From Clostridiales bacterium (GTDB lineage: Bacteria > Bacillota > Clostridia > Oscillospirales > Butyricicoccaceae): a stretch of DNA of 20,761 nt. The DNA is taken from assembly GCA_019421385.1 (NCBI GenBank), contig JAHZFK010000030.1:11024-31784 (forward strand). Reading direction: 5' to 3'. The notes below the pieces were generated by a model. That model worked only from the letters and a program-made list of their open reading frames with translations, ran no database searches and had not been told where the DNA came from. The position numbers were made by a program, and so were the translations under genes. Shown in pieces: positions 14,001-20,761 of this stretch; the stretch's first letter is position 1; the number at the start of each line of letters is the position of its first letter.

Positions 14001-14751
14001 CAAATGCATCCTGCACCATCGGATCGTCAATCTGGGTGCCGTCGATCTCGGTGAGGAAAGTAGTATGGCGGCAGTGATCCGACCAGTAGGTGTCCACCAT
14101 GCGAACTTCGGTGATGGTCGGATCGCGCTTTTCCTCGTCGCGGAAATAAGCCTGTAAAAATTTGAGGTCATCCAGATCCATGGCAAGCCCCATACCGGTA
14201 AGCAGATCGTTCAGTGCAGACTCATCCATGTGAATGAAACCGGCAACCGAGGCAACCGTGGTGGGAATCGCATAATCGACCTTGAGGGTTTCGGGCTTGT
14301 CCATGGATGCCTCGCGTGCCTCAACCGGGTTGATCAGATAGCCGCGGATTTTGTCCATGTCGGCCTCCGACAACTCGCCTTCCAGCACATAGATTTTCGC
14401 CGCAGCTACCGCAGGGCGTTCACCGCCGGTCAGCAACTGGATGCACTGGGCACAGGAGTCCGCGCGCTGGTCGAACTGACCGGGCAGCGGCTCGACCGCA
14501 AGAACGGTATGCGCACCTGCCGGACGGGGAAAGTCCTCGTCGTAGCACACGTCCGCCATCGGCTCGGAAAAAACAATGCCTTTGGCTTTTTCGTAGGCTT
14601 CGGGGGCGAGACCCTCGGTGTCATAGCGGCACAGATACCGCACATGGGTCAGGCTTTTGACTTCGAGTAGGTCGTGCAGACTGGAAAACAGGCTGCGTGC
14701 TTCAACGTCAAAGCCGGGCTTTTTTTCGGAATAACAACGATTGACGCTCAT
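11020..14751 (-). CDS. purL: Phosphoribosylformylglycinamidine synthase, single-chain PurL
   Basis: A 1243-residue enzyme converting FGAR, ATP and glutamine to FGAM in the fourth step of purine synthesis, in the cytosol. It is the large fused form: an N-terminal PurS-like part, the FGAM synthase core (VDTYWSDHCRHTTF, ETHNHPTEIEPFGGAATCLGG, GGATGSSKKHTETS), a second AIRS-like repeat (GGKDSMSGSFD), and a C-terminal glutamine amidotransferase. In the latter, Cys1083 (GICNGFQ), His1214 and Glu1216 (HTER) form the triad. The start at 14751 follows AAGGAGAG; a longer in-frame start has no ribosome site. Its own promoter and terminator make it a single-gene unit. It is full length and intact, so the host side is functional chromosome. 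Confidence 0.97.
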   Translation of the reverse strand: MSVNRCYSEKKPGFDVEARSLFSSLHDLLEVKSLTHVRYLCRYDTEGLAPEAYEKAKGIVFSEPMADVCYDEDFPRPAGAHTVLAVEPLPGQFDQRADSCAQCIQLLTGGERPAVAAAKIYVLEGELSEADMDKIRGYLINPVEAREASMDKPETLKVDYAIPTTVASVAGFIHMDESALNDLLTGMGLAMDLDDLKFLQAYFRDEEKRDPTITEVRMVDTYWSDHCRHTTFLTEIDGTQIDDPMVQDAFDRYLKARIEVYGEEKASRRPVTLMDIATAGAKVLKKRGYLKNIDESEEINACSIKVKALVNGHYEDWLLMFKNETHNHPTEIEPFGGAATCLGGAIRDPLSGRSYVYQAMRVTGAGDPTVPLSETLEHKLPQRKLCQTAAAGYSSYGNQIGLATGLVHEIYHPGYVAKRMEIGAVVGAAPLENVIREVPEPGDIVILLGGKTGRDGCGGATGSSKKHTETSLETCGAEVQKGNPPEERKIQRLFRDGNVTRMIRRCNDFGAGGVSVAIGELADGLDINLDAVPKKYDGLDGTELAISESQERMAVVVRAKDADAFIAAAAKENIEAVVVATVTDKNRLCMTWNGNTIVDVSRDFLNTNGCAKHVTAEIAPLPAPSITCMPEGKTEAEKLLNHASTLGICLERGLVERFDGSIGANSVFMPFGGKYQLTPTQVMAATMPAQNGQCETASVMAFGFDPYYTEQNPFLGASAAVIESVAKLVAAGCDFETAYLTFQEYFERLGKDPKRFGKPLSALLGAYTAQEELCLGAIGGKDSMSGSFDDMDVPPTLVSFAIAPQDASRLISPEFKAVDHPVYFFDAPYHQDGSADYQTMKHVWNEVANLIASGKAVSAWALSTGGIAEGVCKMALGNKIGFAFDESFPTEALYLKNFGGILIEAAEELPAYWLVGRTTADAKITVAGESVTLDELTDAFENRLESVFPTKVAASDEHLTTVSYAERSSKAPAVKSAKPLAVIPVFPGTNCEYDTAKAVENAGGAAEIIVVRNYSADALAQSAEQLESAIRKAQMVIVPGGFSGGDEPDGSGKFIASFLRGPGIKDAIHELLGKRDGLMLGICNGFQALIKLGLVPYGEIRDEMTGDDPTLTFNLIGRHQSCYVTTRVASVKSPWLSSCEVGDLHSIAVSHGEGRFVAPQHVIDDLAKNGQIAFQYTDLAGNPSMDIAWNPNGSMCAIEGITSPDGRVLGKMGHTERYSPFVGRNIYGEKYQPIFANGVKYFK

Positions 14752-14791
14752 GGATCGTGTTCTCTCCTTTGTCAGATAAAAAGATACCTTT

Positions 14792-14820
14792 ATTTTACCT
14801 GTTCCGCAGGAATAAATCAA
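14792..14820 (-). promoter_or_regulatory. Promoter of purL
   Basis: On the minus strand TTGATT (14815-14820) and TAAAAT (14792-14797) have a 17-base spacer; the transcript leader would be only about 35 bases. There is no room for a purine riboswitch between this promoter and the gene. Confidence 0.6.
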
Positions 14821-14982
14821 TCGGTGAGGGCGACAAAATCTGAAAGGATTCGAGAGATTCTCTGTATATTCTTCGTGACAAAAATGGATTCTATGCTAGA
14901 ACTTCCTGTTTTCCAATAGCATTACTCTTTTCGCCCAACTCAAGGCATATGAAAATCCCATGAAATCCGACTGGAAAAAGGT

Positions 14983-15010
14983 TTGAAAAAGTGGAAACAT
15001 GCGGTATAAT
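14983..15010 (+). promoter_or_regulatory. Promoter of rpe
   Basis: TTGAAA (14983-14988) and TATAAT (15005-15010) with a 16-base spacer. The predicted start near 15017 gives a leader of about 127 bases. Confidence 0.65.
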
Positions 15011-15021
15011 GGAAACAAAAA

Positions 15022-15126
15022 GGGAGCGGCGCAAGCTGCCGCTCCCGGTATTCAAAAAAGCTGGCGGCGGCACGCAGCCGCGCAAAGCCTGCTTATCATC
15101 AAAATATGCCGTGCATGGCTGCGCGG
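15022..15126 (+). promoter_or_regulatory. GC-rich structured leader of rpe
   Basis: GGGAGCGGC (15022-15030) pairs with GCCGCTCCC (15038-15046). A second longer-range pairing joins CCGCGCA (15078-15084) and TGCGCGG (15120-15126), ending four bases before the AGGAGG ribosome site (15131-15136). No U-tract follows the first hairpin. The leader may stabilise the message or control initiation; no known class is recognised. Confidence 0.45.
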
Positions 15127-15143
15127 TCACAGGAGGAACAAGC

Positions 15144-15827
15144 ATGGAAATCAAACTGTCTCCGTCCATTCTTTCGGCGGATTTTGCCAATCTCGAACGC
15201 GATATCAAAATCGCAGCCGATGCGGGCGCCGAATACATCCATGTTGATGTGATGGACGGGCATTTTGTCCCCAATATTACGATTGGAGCGCCAGTGGTCA
15301 AGGCGCTGCGCAAAGCAACCGATAAGGTGCTCGACGTACATCTGATGATCTCCGACCCCGACCAGTATCTGGACGATTTTATCAAAGCAGGATCGGATAT
15401 CATAACGGTTCACTATGAGTCCAACGGTGATACTCTCGAGCAGCTCAAGAAGATTCGCGCAGCAGGCGTCAAGGCTGCCTGCGTCATCAAGCCTAAAACA
15501 CCAGCGGAAGTATTGTTCCCGCTGCTGCCGTATTGTGATATGGTGCTGATTATGACGGTGGAACCCGGCTTTGGCGGACAGGGCTTCATTCCAGAATGCA
15601 TGGATAAGATCCGTACGGTGCGCGCTGAAATCCAAAAGAACGGTTACCAGTGCGAACTGGAAATTGACGGCGGTGCCAAACTCACCAACACAGCAGATAT
15701 CGTTGCCGCAGGCGCAGATGTTATTGTGGCGGGTTCTGCGGTGTTTGGCGGCGATATCGCAGCCAATGTTCGTGGCTTCCACGAAGTGTTTGCCGAAGGC
15801 GTTGCCAAGGCTCATTGGACGAAGTAA
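15144..15827 (+). CDS. rpe: Ribulose-phosphate 3-epimerase
   Basis: A 227-residue TIM-barrel enzyme interconverting ribulose 5-phosphate and xylulose 5-phosphate in the pentose phosphate pathway. The metal ligands of the family are present: His33 and Asp35 in YIHVDVMDGHFVPN, His66 in DVHLMISDP, and Asp175 in LEIDGGAK. The phosphate-binding VEPGFGGQGF and GSAVFGG loops are intact. The start at 15144 is set by AGGAGG eight bases upstream; the frame stays open back to 14991 but that part is the leader. It is divergent from purL, which uses PRPP made from the same pentose pool; a link in regulation is only suggested by position. Confidence 0.96.
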   Translation: MEIKLSPSILSADFANLERDIKIAADAGAEYIHVDVMDGHFVPNITIGAPVVKALRKATDKVLDVHLMISDPDQYLDDFIKAGSDIITVHYESNGDTLEQLKKIRAAGVKAACVIKPKTPAEVLFPLLPYCDMVLIMTVEPGFGGQGFIPECMDKIRTVRAEIQKNGYQCELEIDGGAKLTNTADIVAAGADVIVAGSAVFGGDIAANVRGFHEVFAEGVAKAHWTK

Positions 15828-15836
15828 TAAAAAATC

Positions 15837-15866
15837 AAAAGCGGACGGTTGCCGCCGCCCGCTTTT
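15837..15866 (+). terminator. Terminator between rpe and the HAD gene
   Basis: AAAAGCGGACGG (15837-15848) pairs with CCGCCCGCTTTT (15855-15866) with one mismatch and a six-base loop, ending in four T residues. It lies 25 bases before the next start codon, so the HAD gene would depend on read-through or on a weak promoter that I cannot identify. Confidence 0.75.
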
Positions 15867-15890
15867 GTATGCAATTTGGGAGGATGAAAA

Positions 15891-16511
15891 ATGAATTACT
15901 ATATTTTTGATGTTGATGGTACACTGATTGATTCCGCACCCGTATATCTGCCTGCACTTGGTCAGGCGTTGAACGATCACGGCTACACCCCGTCGCCTGA
16001 GCAGATACAGACTGCGTTCGGCATGACCGGCTGGCAGGGACTTGCTTACTGCGGCGTTCCGGAAAATGAATTTGACGCTGTGATGCATAGTTGGGAACAA
16101 GAAGCATACCGCCATTTGGAGCGAGTAAAGGTCTATGACTGCATTGTGGATACACTGCGTGCCCTCAAAGAGGGTGGAAACAAGCTGGGCATTGCCACTT
16201 CACGCAATCGTTCCCAATATAAGTATGGTGTAAAGCCGCTTGGACTGAGCGAGTTTTTTGACGCTGTTGTCTGCTCCGACGATGTAGCAGATCCCAAGCC
16301 CGCACCAGACGAATTATTTGAATGCCTCAAGCGCATGGGCGGCACCATTGAGCAGGCCGTCTTTATCGGAGACAGCGCATACGATATGCAATGTGCCCGT
16401 TCGGCCGGTGTTAAAAGCGGACTAGCTCTATGGGGTTGCCATAGTCCGGAGAAACTGCAAGCCGACGTTCGTCTGGCGCATCCCAGTGAAATCTTGAAGA
16501 TGATAGACTAA
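15891..16511 (+). CDS. HAD-superfamily phosphatase (phosphoglycolate/beta-phosphoglucomutase-like)
   Basis: A 206-residue HAD hydrolase. Motif I is DVDGTLIDS with nucleophile Asp7 and acid/base Asp9, motif II is Thr103/Ser104 in ATSRN, motif III is Lys136 in DPKPAPD, and motif IV is Asp161/Asp165 in GDSAYD. The helical cap between residues 15 and 80 is the C1 type of Gph/PgmB-like enzymes. The substrate, a small phosphorylated metabolite, is unknown. Starting behind GGGAGG and 63 bases after rpe, a sugar-phosphate or phosphoglycolate role is reasonable but not shown. It converges with the hydrolase gene downstream with 16 bases between and no clear terminator. Confidence 0.9.
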   Translation: MNYYIFDVDGTLIDSAPVYLPALGQALNDHGYTPSPEQIQTAFGMTGWQGLAYCGVPENEFDAVMHSWEQEAYRHLERVKVYDCIVDTLRALKEGGNKLGIATSRNRSQYKYGVKPLGLSEFFDAVVCSDDVADPKPAPDELFECLKRMGGTIEQAVFIGDSAYDMQCARSAGVKSGLALWGCHSPEKLQADVRLAHPSEILKMID

Positions 16512-16527
16512 TTATAAAAAACCAGAA

Positions 16528-17496
16528 TCAATTGACCGCCTGTGCCTCGGATTCGGCTTGTGCGACAAGCTGATTTTCCAGCCAACGGGAAATGTCCCCG
16601 AAAGCATCCAGCCGGCCAAGTTCGTTCAGCACCTCATGCCGTGCATCCTTATAGAAGATGACTTCAATGTTTTTCACTCCGGCACCACGATAGAGGTTGA
16701 CAACGCGGCGGACGCCCTCTCCGTATTTTCCCACAGGGTCTTTATCGCCAGATAAAAACAGAAGCGGCAAATTCCGCGGCGTGCGGCGAAACGTATGAGA
16801 GGAATTGGATTTAGCAAGCAGGGTATATAAATCACGAAAGCCGGTTGCCGTGAAAATAAAATTGCACTTTTCATCTGATTGGTAAAGCGACACCACGTTT
16901 TCATCCCGACTGAGCCAATCAAAAACAGTATGCGGATTCTTAATTTTGCGATTATACCCTTTGAATGTCAGAGAGGATAGAAAGCCGCTGCGATATGTCA
17001 TACCGCGAGAGCGCGCGATGGAATCGGCCAGATGGGCGGCGCTGGCAGCGGCGGCGGTTGGTCCTGCAGTGCCAATTAAGATACAGCCGGACAGCTTATC
17101 TCCGTATTCGGTTAAATAGAGTCGGGCAATCAACGAACCCATAGAATGTCCAAGCAAAAAATAGGGGAGAGAGGGATAGCGCTGCTGCATCAAATCAGTC
17201 AGCTGCTCAACGTCTTGTACAAGATACTTCCAACCGTCCCGCGTTGCGAAAAATCCCAACTCAGAGGAGCGAGCGACCGAAGCGCCGTGTCCAATATGGT
17301 CGTTACCGCAGACAATGAAACCGAGACTGCATAGATATTTGGCGAACGCGGTATAACGGGAAAAATACTCACACATGCCATGCGAAAGCTGCACGATACC
17401 GCGCACTTCCGTTTCCTCCGGCACCAGAATGTAGTATGTGACATTCGATACACCGTTTGCGCTTTTATAAATATTTTGCGTACACTTGATATTCAT
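16528..17496 (-). CDS. Alpha/beta hydrolase, monoglyceride lipase/lysophospholipase type
   Basis: A 322-residue hydrolase of the serine aminopeptidase S33 (Hydrolase_4) group. The nucleophile elbow is GHSMGS with Ser118, the acid is Asp252 in SGDKDPVG, and the base is His286 in DARHEVLNE. The oxyanion region QLSHGMCEYFSRY near residue 40 is also typical of PldB-like lysophospholipases. There is no signal peptide, so it acts in the cytoplasm, probably on monoacylglycerols or lysophospholipids. The start at 17496 is chosen from the homology; the ribosome site (GGATG) is poor, and a TTG seven codons earlier is possible. Confidence 0.9.
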   Translation of the reverse strand: MNIKCTQNIYKSANGVSNVTYYILVPEETEVRGIVQLSHGMCEYFSRYTAFAKYLCSLGFIVCGNDHIGHGASVARSSELGFFATRDGWKYLVQDVEQLTDLMQQRYPSLPYFLLGHSMGSLIARLYLTEYGDKLSGCILIGTAGPTAAAASAAHLADSIARSRGMTYRSGFLSSLTFKGYNRKIKNPHTVFDWLSRDENVVSLYQSDEKCNFIFTATGFRDLYTLLAKSNSSHTFRRTPRNLPLLFLSGDKDPVGKYGEGVRRVVNLYRGAGVKNIEVIFYKDARHEVLNELGRLDAFGDISRWLENQLVAQAESEAQAVN

Positions 17497-17607
17497 AAGC
17501 ACACATCCGTTCGGCAACTAAAATCATTGCTAATATCATACCACATAAACACACAAATGTGCATTGTTTTTGAGCAAAATTAACAAAGCGTTTATAAATT
17601 GTCTGTC

Positions 17608-17636
17608 TTGTGCTTCGGTTTTCATCGTGCTATAAT
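17608..17636 (+). promoter_or_regulatory. Promoter of the MIF-like gene
   Basis: TTGTGC (17608-17613) and a perfect TATAAT (17631-17636) with 17 bases between, about 30 bases before the start codon at 17668. Confidence 0.65.
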
Positions 17637-17667
17637 AAAGAAAATGTTAGAAAACGAGGTGCAAAAC

Positions 17668-18009
17668 ATGCCATATATCGGAGTTTCTACGTCGAAAAAA
17701 TTATCAGATGAGCAAAAAGATGCGCTCAAGTCCGCTTTGGGAGAAAAAATCAGCGTCATTCCCGGAAAGACAGAAACCGCGCTGATGATAGATATTTCGG
17801 ACGGACACACCATGTATTTGGCAGGGGAAAAACGCGAGCTTGCGTTTTTGGATGTCCGCTGCTATGGCTCAACGGAGTTTGCAAATCAAAAAGCATTCAC
17901 CGAAGCCGCTTTTACCGCTGTGCAAGAGACGACCGGACTTGCAGAAGACAGTATCTATTTGACGTACAGCGAGTTTGCCAACTGGGGCACGAAAGGCAGC
18001 ATGAAATAA
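17668..18009 (+). CDS. MIF-family tautomerase
   Basis: A 113-residue protein of the macrophage migration inhibitory factor/tautomerase superfamily. The second residue is Pro, which becomes the catalytic N-terminal base after Met removal, so the start at 17668 (after GAGGTG) is well fixed; an upstream in-frame start would abolish it. The length and the ending SIYLTYSEFANWG correspond to MIF itself (about 115 residues, YINYYDM...VGWN) rather than to the 60-residue 4-oxalocrotonate tautomerases. The enzyme would keto-enol tautomerise phenylpyruvate-like compounds; the natural substrate is unknown. It has its own promoter and terminator. Some gut bacteria carry MIF homologues, from general knowledge. 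Confidence 0.88.
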   Translation: MPYIGVSTSKKLSDEQKDALKSALGEKISVIPGKTETALMIDISDGHTMYLAGEKRELAFLDVRCYGSTEFANQKAFTEAAFTAVQETTGLAEDSIYLTYSEFANWGTKGSMK

Positions 18010-18017
18010 ATAAGAAA

Positions 18018-18059
18018 AATACAAAAGACACGCCAAGTATTTGGCGTGTCTTTTGTATT
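18018..18059. terminator. Bidirectional terminator between MIF-like and YczE-like genes
   Basis: A perfect 19-bp stem (18018-18036 with 18041-18059) around a four-base loop, with A-rich left and T-rich right flanks within the stem. It works for both convergent genes and overlaps the stop codon of the YczE-like gene. Confidence 0.92.
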
Positions 18060-18702
18060 ATCCGATATTGCTCTGCGGCAAACCGACAACGCGGGCCAAT
18101 CTGTTGGCAACCGGCAGAAAAAACTGTAGTCCCGGGCCGTACAGCGTCAGTGCAATCACAGTGCCGATTCCGAGCGTACCACCCAGCGCGAAACCTATCA
18201 CAATGCATGCAAAGTCCCAGATCATGCGCGTCCAGCGAAGCTGTAAAAACGGCAAATGATCATGCACGATCACCGGAACCAAATCGTTGGCACAAGCGCC
18301 GGCCTCAGAACGCACGGAAATGCCGATTCCAATGGAAACAATGATGCAGCCGAGTGCCAGTAAAAGGACGGTGAAGGGAAGGGGACGGTTCTGCGGCAGT
18401 ACGCGGCTAAACAGGTAGGCATAAAAATCCACCAGCGGCCCAAGGCAGAAAATGCAGAAGAGTGTGCCCGGATAAATGTATCGTTTGTCAAACAAAAAGA
18501 TGCCCAGCAGGCAAATCAGCATCAGCATAGTGCTGGCCTGTCCATAACTCAAACCGGTCTGTCTGGAAATGCCCTGTACCAGAATCATAAACGGGTCTGC
18601 ACCTACATTCAGCGCCACAAACAGCTGACTGCCGAATTCAGTTACGGCAACCTCGATGAGCAGGACAAACAGCCTCTGCGGCAAATAGGGAAAACGCTTC
18701 AT
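18058..18702 (-). CDS. YczE/YyaS-family integral membrane protein
   Basis: A 214-residue protein with five or six predicted spans. NVGADPFMILVQGISRQTGLSYGQAS and the C-terminal GGTLGIGTVIALTLYGPGLQFF are hallmark segments of the YczE/YyaS group, distantly related to YitT. Function is unknown; a transport or regulator role has been suggested for relatives. The start at 18702 follows AAAGGATG. It lies 23 bases after the CapA gene on the same strand without a terminator between, so the two are probably co-transcribed. Confidence 0.85.
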   Translation of the reverse strand: MKRFPYLPQRLFVLLIEVAVTEFGSQLFVALNVGADPFMILVQGISRQTGLSYGQASTMLMLICLLGIFLFDKRYIYPGTLFCIFCLGPLVDFYAYLFSRVLPQNRPLPFTVLLLALGCIIVSIGIGISVRSEAGACANDLVPVIVHDHLPFLQLRWTRMIWDFACIVIGFALGGTLGIGTVIALTLYGPGLQFFLPVANRLARVVGLPQSNIG

Positions 18703-18725
18703 ATTTCATCATCCTTTTAAACAGC

Positions 18726-20588
18726 TTAAGCTTTGGTTGGGTGATAGTCGTTACGCCATGATACGGAGGATATTTTATAAGGAATCGCCTGATGCGAAGA
18801 AGCGGAAACCTTGCGGGTATTCAAATCAAAGGTGTAGTTCTGACGGAAAATCAGACAGTTCTTATCCGAAGGGTTATTGTTTCCACCAAAAACCAAATTA
18901 CCAAGCGAATATGCAATCGGCTTACCTTTATAAACCTCTACCTCCTGCACCACATGAGGATGGTGTCCGATCACCAGATCCGCGCCCTGATCGATACAGT
19001 AATGCCCGATAGCGCGCTGTGTTGCATCGCTATGGTAGGATTTCTCAATGCCCCAATGATAATTAAAAACGATCAGTTCCGCACCGCGCTGACGCAGATC
19101 ATGGATCGCATTATCAATGAAATTTTTCTGTGCCGTGTCAAACGACCATCCCACATTGGAGGCAAAGCCAATGCGCACACCTTTCACGGTAACGATCGGC
19201 ATGCGCGCATATCCGGATACGGCAACATAAGGAGAAAGATACCGAACTGTATCGTCAAAGCCGCGCTGTAGATAATCCATCGAATGGTTATTGGCGACTG
19301 AAACCACGTCGATACTTCCCGCATCGATCACCTTGGCATATTCCGGGCGTCCTTTAAATGCAAAGGTTTTATTGGCATGAACGGTAGCAGTGGTCAGCGT
19401 ACCCTCAAAATTGACCATGGTCAGATCATCGTCAAAGAACTCCGAAATGCCGGAGAAAAAGTATGATGGCCCTTTTAAGTCATACATTTCATCGAACGAA
19501 CTGCTATAAGAAAAATTATGTCCACGTCCAAGTGTGCAATCTCCGCCAAAAGTGAGTGTGAGCTGCACACTGTCATAACCTGGCGCCTCGCGCCAGCCCT
19601 CCGCCACTGCGGTGACTGCCAGCGAGGACTGCATCCGTCGCAAAGACAGAATTGCCTGCTCCACCGTATAGGTGCCGAGCGGGTTAAATTTCCCGCCAGA
19701 GCCACCCATAATAGATTGGCCATTTGCATCCGTTCGGCCGGAAATATACTTGATTGCCTGAACAGCCCAGCGGGGCATTTGATAATTATCAGAAAACTGC
19801 TGCGGCTGCTGGTTTGCCTCAGAGCAACCCAACACATTCATGCAACGCTGCATCATTGCAGCAGCCTCTGCCCGCGATACCGGATCATTTGGCCGAAACA
19901 GGCCGTTTGAGCCGTTCACGATGCCAAGTCGCGCAGCAATTTCGATATATACACTCTTTGTATCACTAAAGCTGCCGTCAGCAACAAAGGGCAGACCACC
20001 ATCAAGCGGGTCACCCCAGTCTGCTACAGCCTCCTGTGTCTCTTCTGGCGATGGATACTCAGGAGGCTGCTCAGTTGAAGGGACTTCACTGCTATCCGTT
20101 TCCTCGTCTTCAACAGTATCATCCGTGTTATCTTCCAAAGCATCCTCCACCGGTATTTCTTCGCTTACGCCATTCTCTGGTGCGATATTTTCAGTAGACT
20201 CATCTACAGACAGGCTTGTGTCATCACCGTTATCCGATTCCTCAGATGATGAGTCTAATTCCGCTGATTCATCATCAGATTGCGCCGGTGTAAGCGGAAC
20301 CGACTGCAAGAAGATACCCAACTGGGCCGTTAAATCAGGAATGGTAATCTGCCCCTCATGTGCAATCAAATCCACCGTCAGTCGTGCAAGCTCTCCTCGG
20401 GTGATAGGACGAGTGTAATCCGTTCCTAAATCAAACGCTGTGGAAATAACGCCGCTGTCATAAGCTGCCTGCACTTCACTGACCGCCCACGGGCTCATGT
20501 GAATGACACCTGCATCATTCCATGCCCCCGCACAAGGACCTGACAGGAATGTCAGCATCAAAATCGCCGCACAAAGCCTTCTTTTCAT
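18726..20588 (-). CDS. Secreted SLH-domain protein with CapA-type (PGA_cap) metallophosphatase domain
   Basis: A 620-residue surface protein. The start at 20588 follows AAGGTGA and gives a signal peptide (MKRRLCAAILMLTFLSGPCAGA). An SLH-like repeat spans 23-80 (WAVSEVQAAYDSGVI, then PITRGELARLTVDLI). A linker very rich in Ser, Glu and Asp covers about 102-190. Two more SLH repeats lie at 205-255 and 265-320. The CapA domain runs from about 343 to 600, with GGDCTLG (Asp350), NFEGTLT (Asn393), NNHSMDY (Asn433, His435), YHWG (His511) and GHHPHVVQ (541-548). SLH repeats bind cell-wall polymer, so the catalytic domain is held outside the cell. CapA relatives act in poly-gamma-glutamate capsules; no capB or capC is nearby, so the actual role is open. 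Confidence 0.92.
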   Translation of the reverse strand: MKRRLCAAILMLTFLSGPCAGAWNDAGVIHMSPWAVSEVQAAYDSGVISTAFDLGTDYTRPITRGELARLTVDLIAHEGQITIPDLTAQLGIFLQSVPLTPAQSDDESAELDSSSEESDNGDDTSLSVDESTENIAPENGVSEEIPVEDALEDNTDDTVEDEETDSSEVPSTEQPPEYPSPEETQEAVADWGDPLDGGLPFVADGSFSDTKSVYIEIAARLGIVNGSNGLFRPNDPVSRAEAAAMMQRCMNVLGCSEANQQPQQFSDNYQMPRWAVQAIKYISGRTDANGQSIMGGSGGKFNPLGTYTVEQAILSLRRMQSSLAVTAVAEGWREAPGYDSVQLTLTFGGDCTLGRGHNFSYSSSFDEMYDLKGPSYFFSGISEFFDDDLTMVNFEGTLTTATVHANKTFAFKGRPEYAKVIDAGSIDVVSVANNHSMDYLQRGFDDTVRYLSPYVAVSGYARMPIVTVKGVRIGFASNVGWSFDTAQKNFIDNAIHDLRQRGAELIVFNYHWGIEKSYHSDATQRAIGHYCIDQGADLVIGHHPHVVQEVEVYKGKPIAYSLGNLVFGGNNNPSDKNCLIFRQNYTFDLNTRKVSASSHQAIPYKISSVSWRNDYHPTKA

Positions 20589-20645
20589 CTCTTCACCTTT
20601 CCTTTGATGAGCCGTTTGAAAACCACTCATCACCCCATTTCTTTC

Positions 20646-20675
20646 ATGATACAGGAATTGCTGTTCGGCTGTCAA
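20646..20675 (-). promoter_or_regulatory. Promoter of the CapA-YczE operon
   Basis: On the minus strand a consensus TTGACA (20670-20675) and TATCAT (20646-20651) are 18 bases apart, about 58 bases before the start codon at 20588. Confidence 0.65.
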
Positions 20676-20761
20676 TCAGATTTCACTGTGTTGCAACATC
20701 AATTGAGGATGTAGGTTTGTCAAACATATTGGACAGAGAACTCTGCAGGAGAAAGCCAACC

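Noticed and set aside
11110..14157. A 1015-codon open frame on the plus strand opposite purL
   Set aside because: It lies entirely antisense to an intact, fully recognised purL. The protein has no domain pattern and unusual Arg/Cys/His content typical of antisense reading in a GC-rich gene.
14752..14820. Purine riboswitch before purL
   Set aside because: The leader after the predicted promoter is only about 35 bases, and no aptamer-like folding is visible.
15099..16115. Long minus-strand frame opposite rpe and the HAD gene
   Set aside because: It is a mirror of two well-identified genes and ignores their boundaries and the terminator between them.

Overview
The window looks like a chromosomal stretch of a low-to-mid GC gut Firmicute. 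A Clostridia/Oscillospiraceae-type genome is my inference, from the Gram-positive Shine-Dalgarno sites, the large single-chain PurL, the SLH-domain surface protein, and a mobile element of a kind common in gut Clostridia. About half of it (1 to about 10,750) is the inside and right end of an integrated mobilizable element. The other half (about 10,750 to 20,761) is host chromosome.

Left half, the mobile element. The minus strand carries a CHC2 zinc-finger primase fragment, a P4-type SF3 helicase (with a perfect 147-bp internal tandem duplication), an oriT-like block, a small HTH-like protein, a MOBV (Pre/Mob) relaxase, a small hypothetical protein, and the first 42 codons of a serine recombinase that runs off the left edge. 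No type IV secretion or coupling protein is visible, so within the window it reads as mobilizable rather than self-transmissible; the left remainder is unseen. The plus strand carries cargo: a MATE efflux pump behind a structured leader with an intrinsic terminator, a DUF6076-like zinc-ribbon protein, a YitT-family membrane protein, a sigma-like protein, a 531-bp non-coding hairpin-rich tract containing a second MOBV-type nick-like site, and a short, apparently truncated CDP-alcohol phosphatidyltransferase. A small DUF6061-like gene lies on the minus strand near the right end.

The right end falls inside an XRE-family regulator gene, of which only the N-terminal 41 or so codons remain. The break sits in a quasi-palindrome, as expected for a serine-recombinase attachment site.

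Right half, the host chromosome: purL (minus), then divergent rpe and a HAD phosphatase (plus), an alpha/beta hydrolase (minus), a MIF-type tautomerase (plus), and a minus-strand pair of a secreted SLH/CapA protein followed by a YczE-type membrane protein. Several strong intrinsic terminators and good sigma-A promoters delimit these units. The last 85 bases, upstream of the CapA promoter, show nothing I can name. No tRNA, rRNA or CRISPR array was seen.
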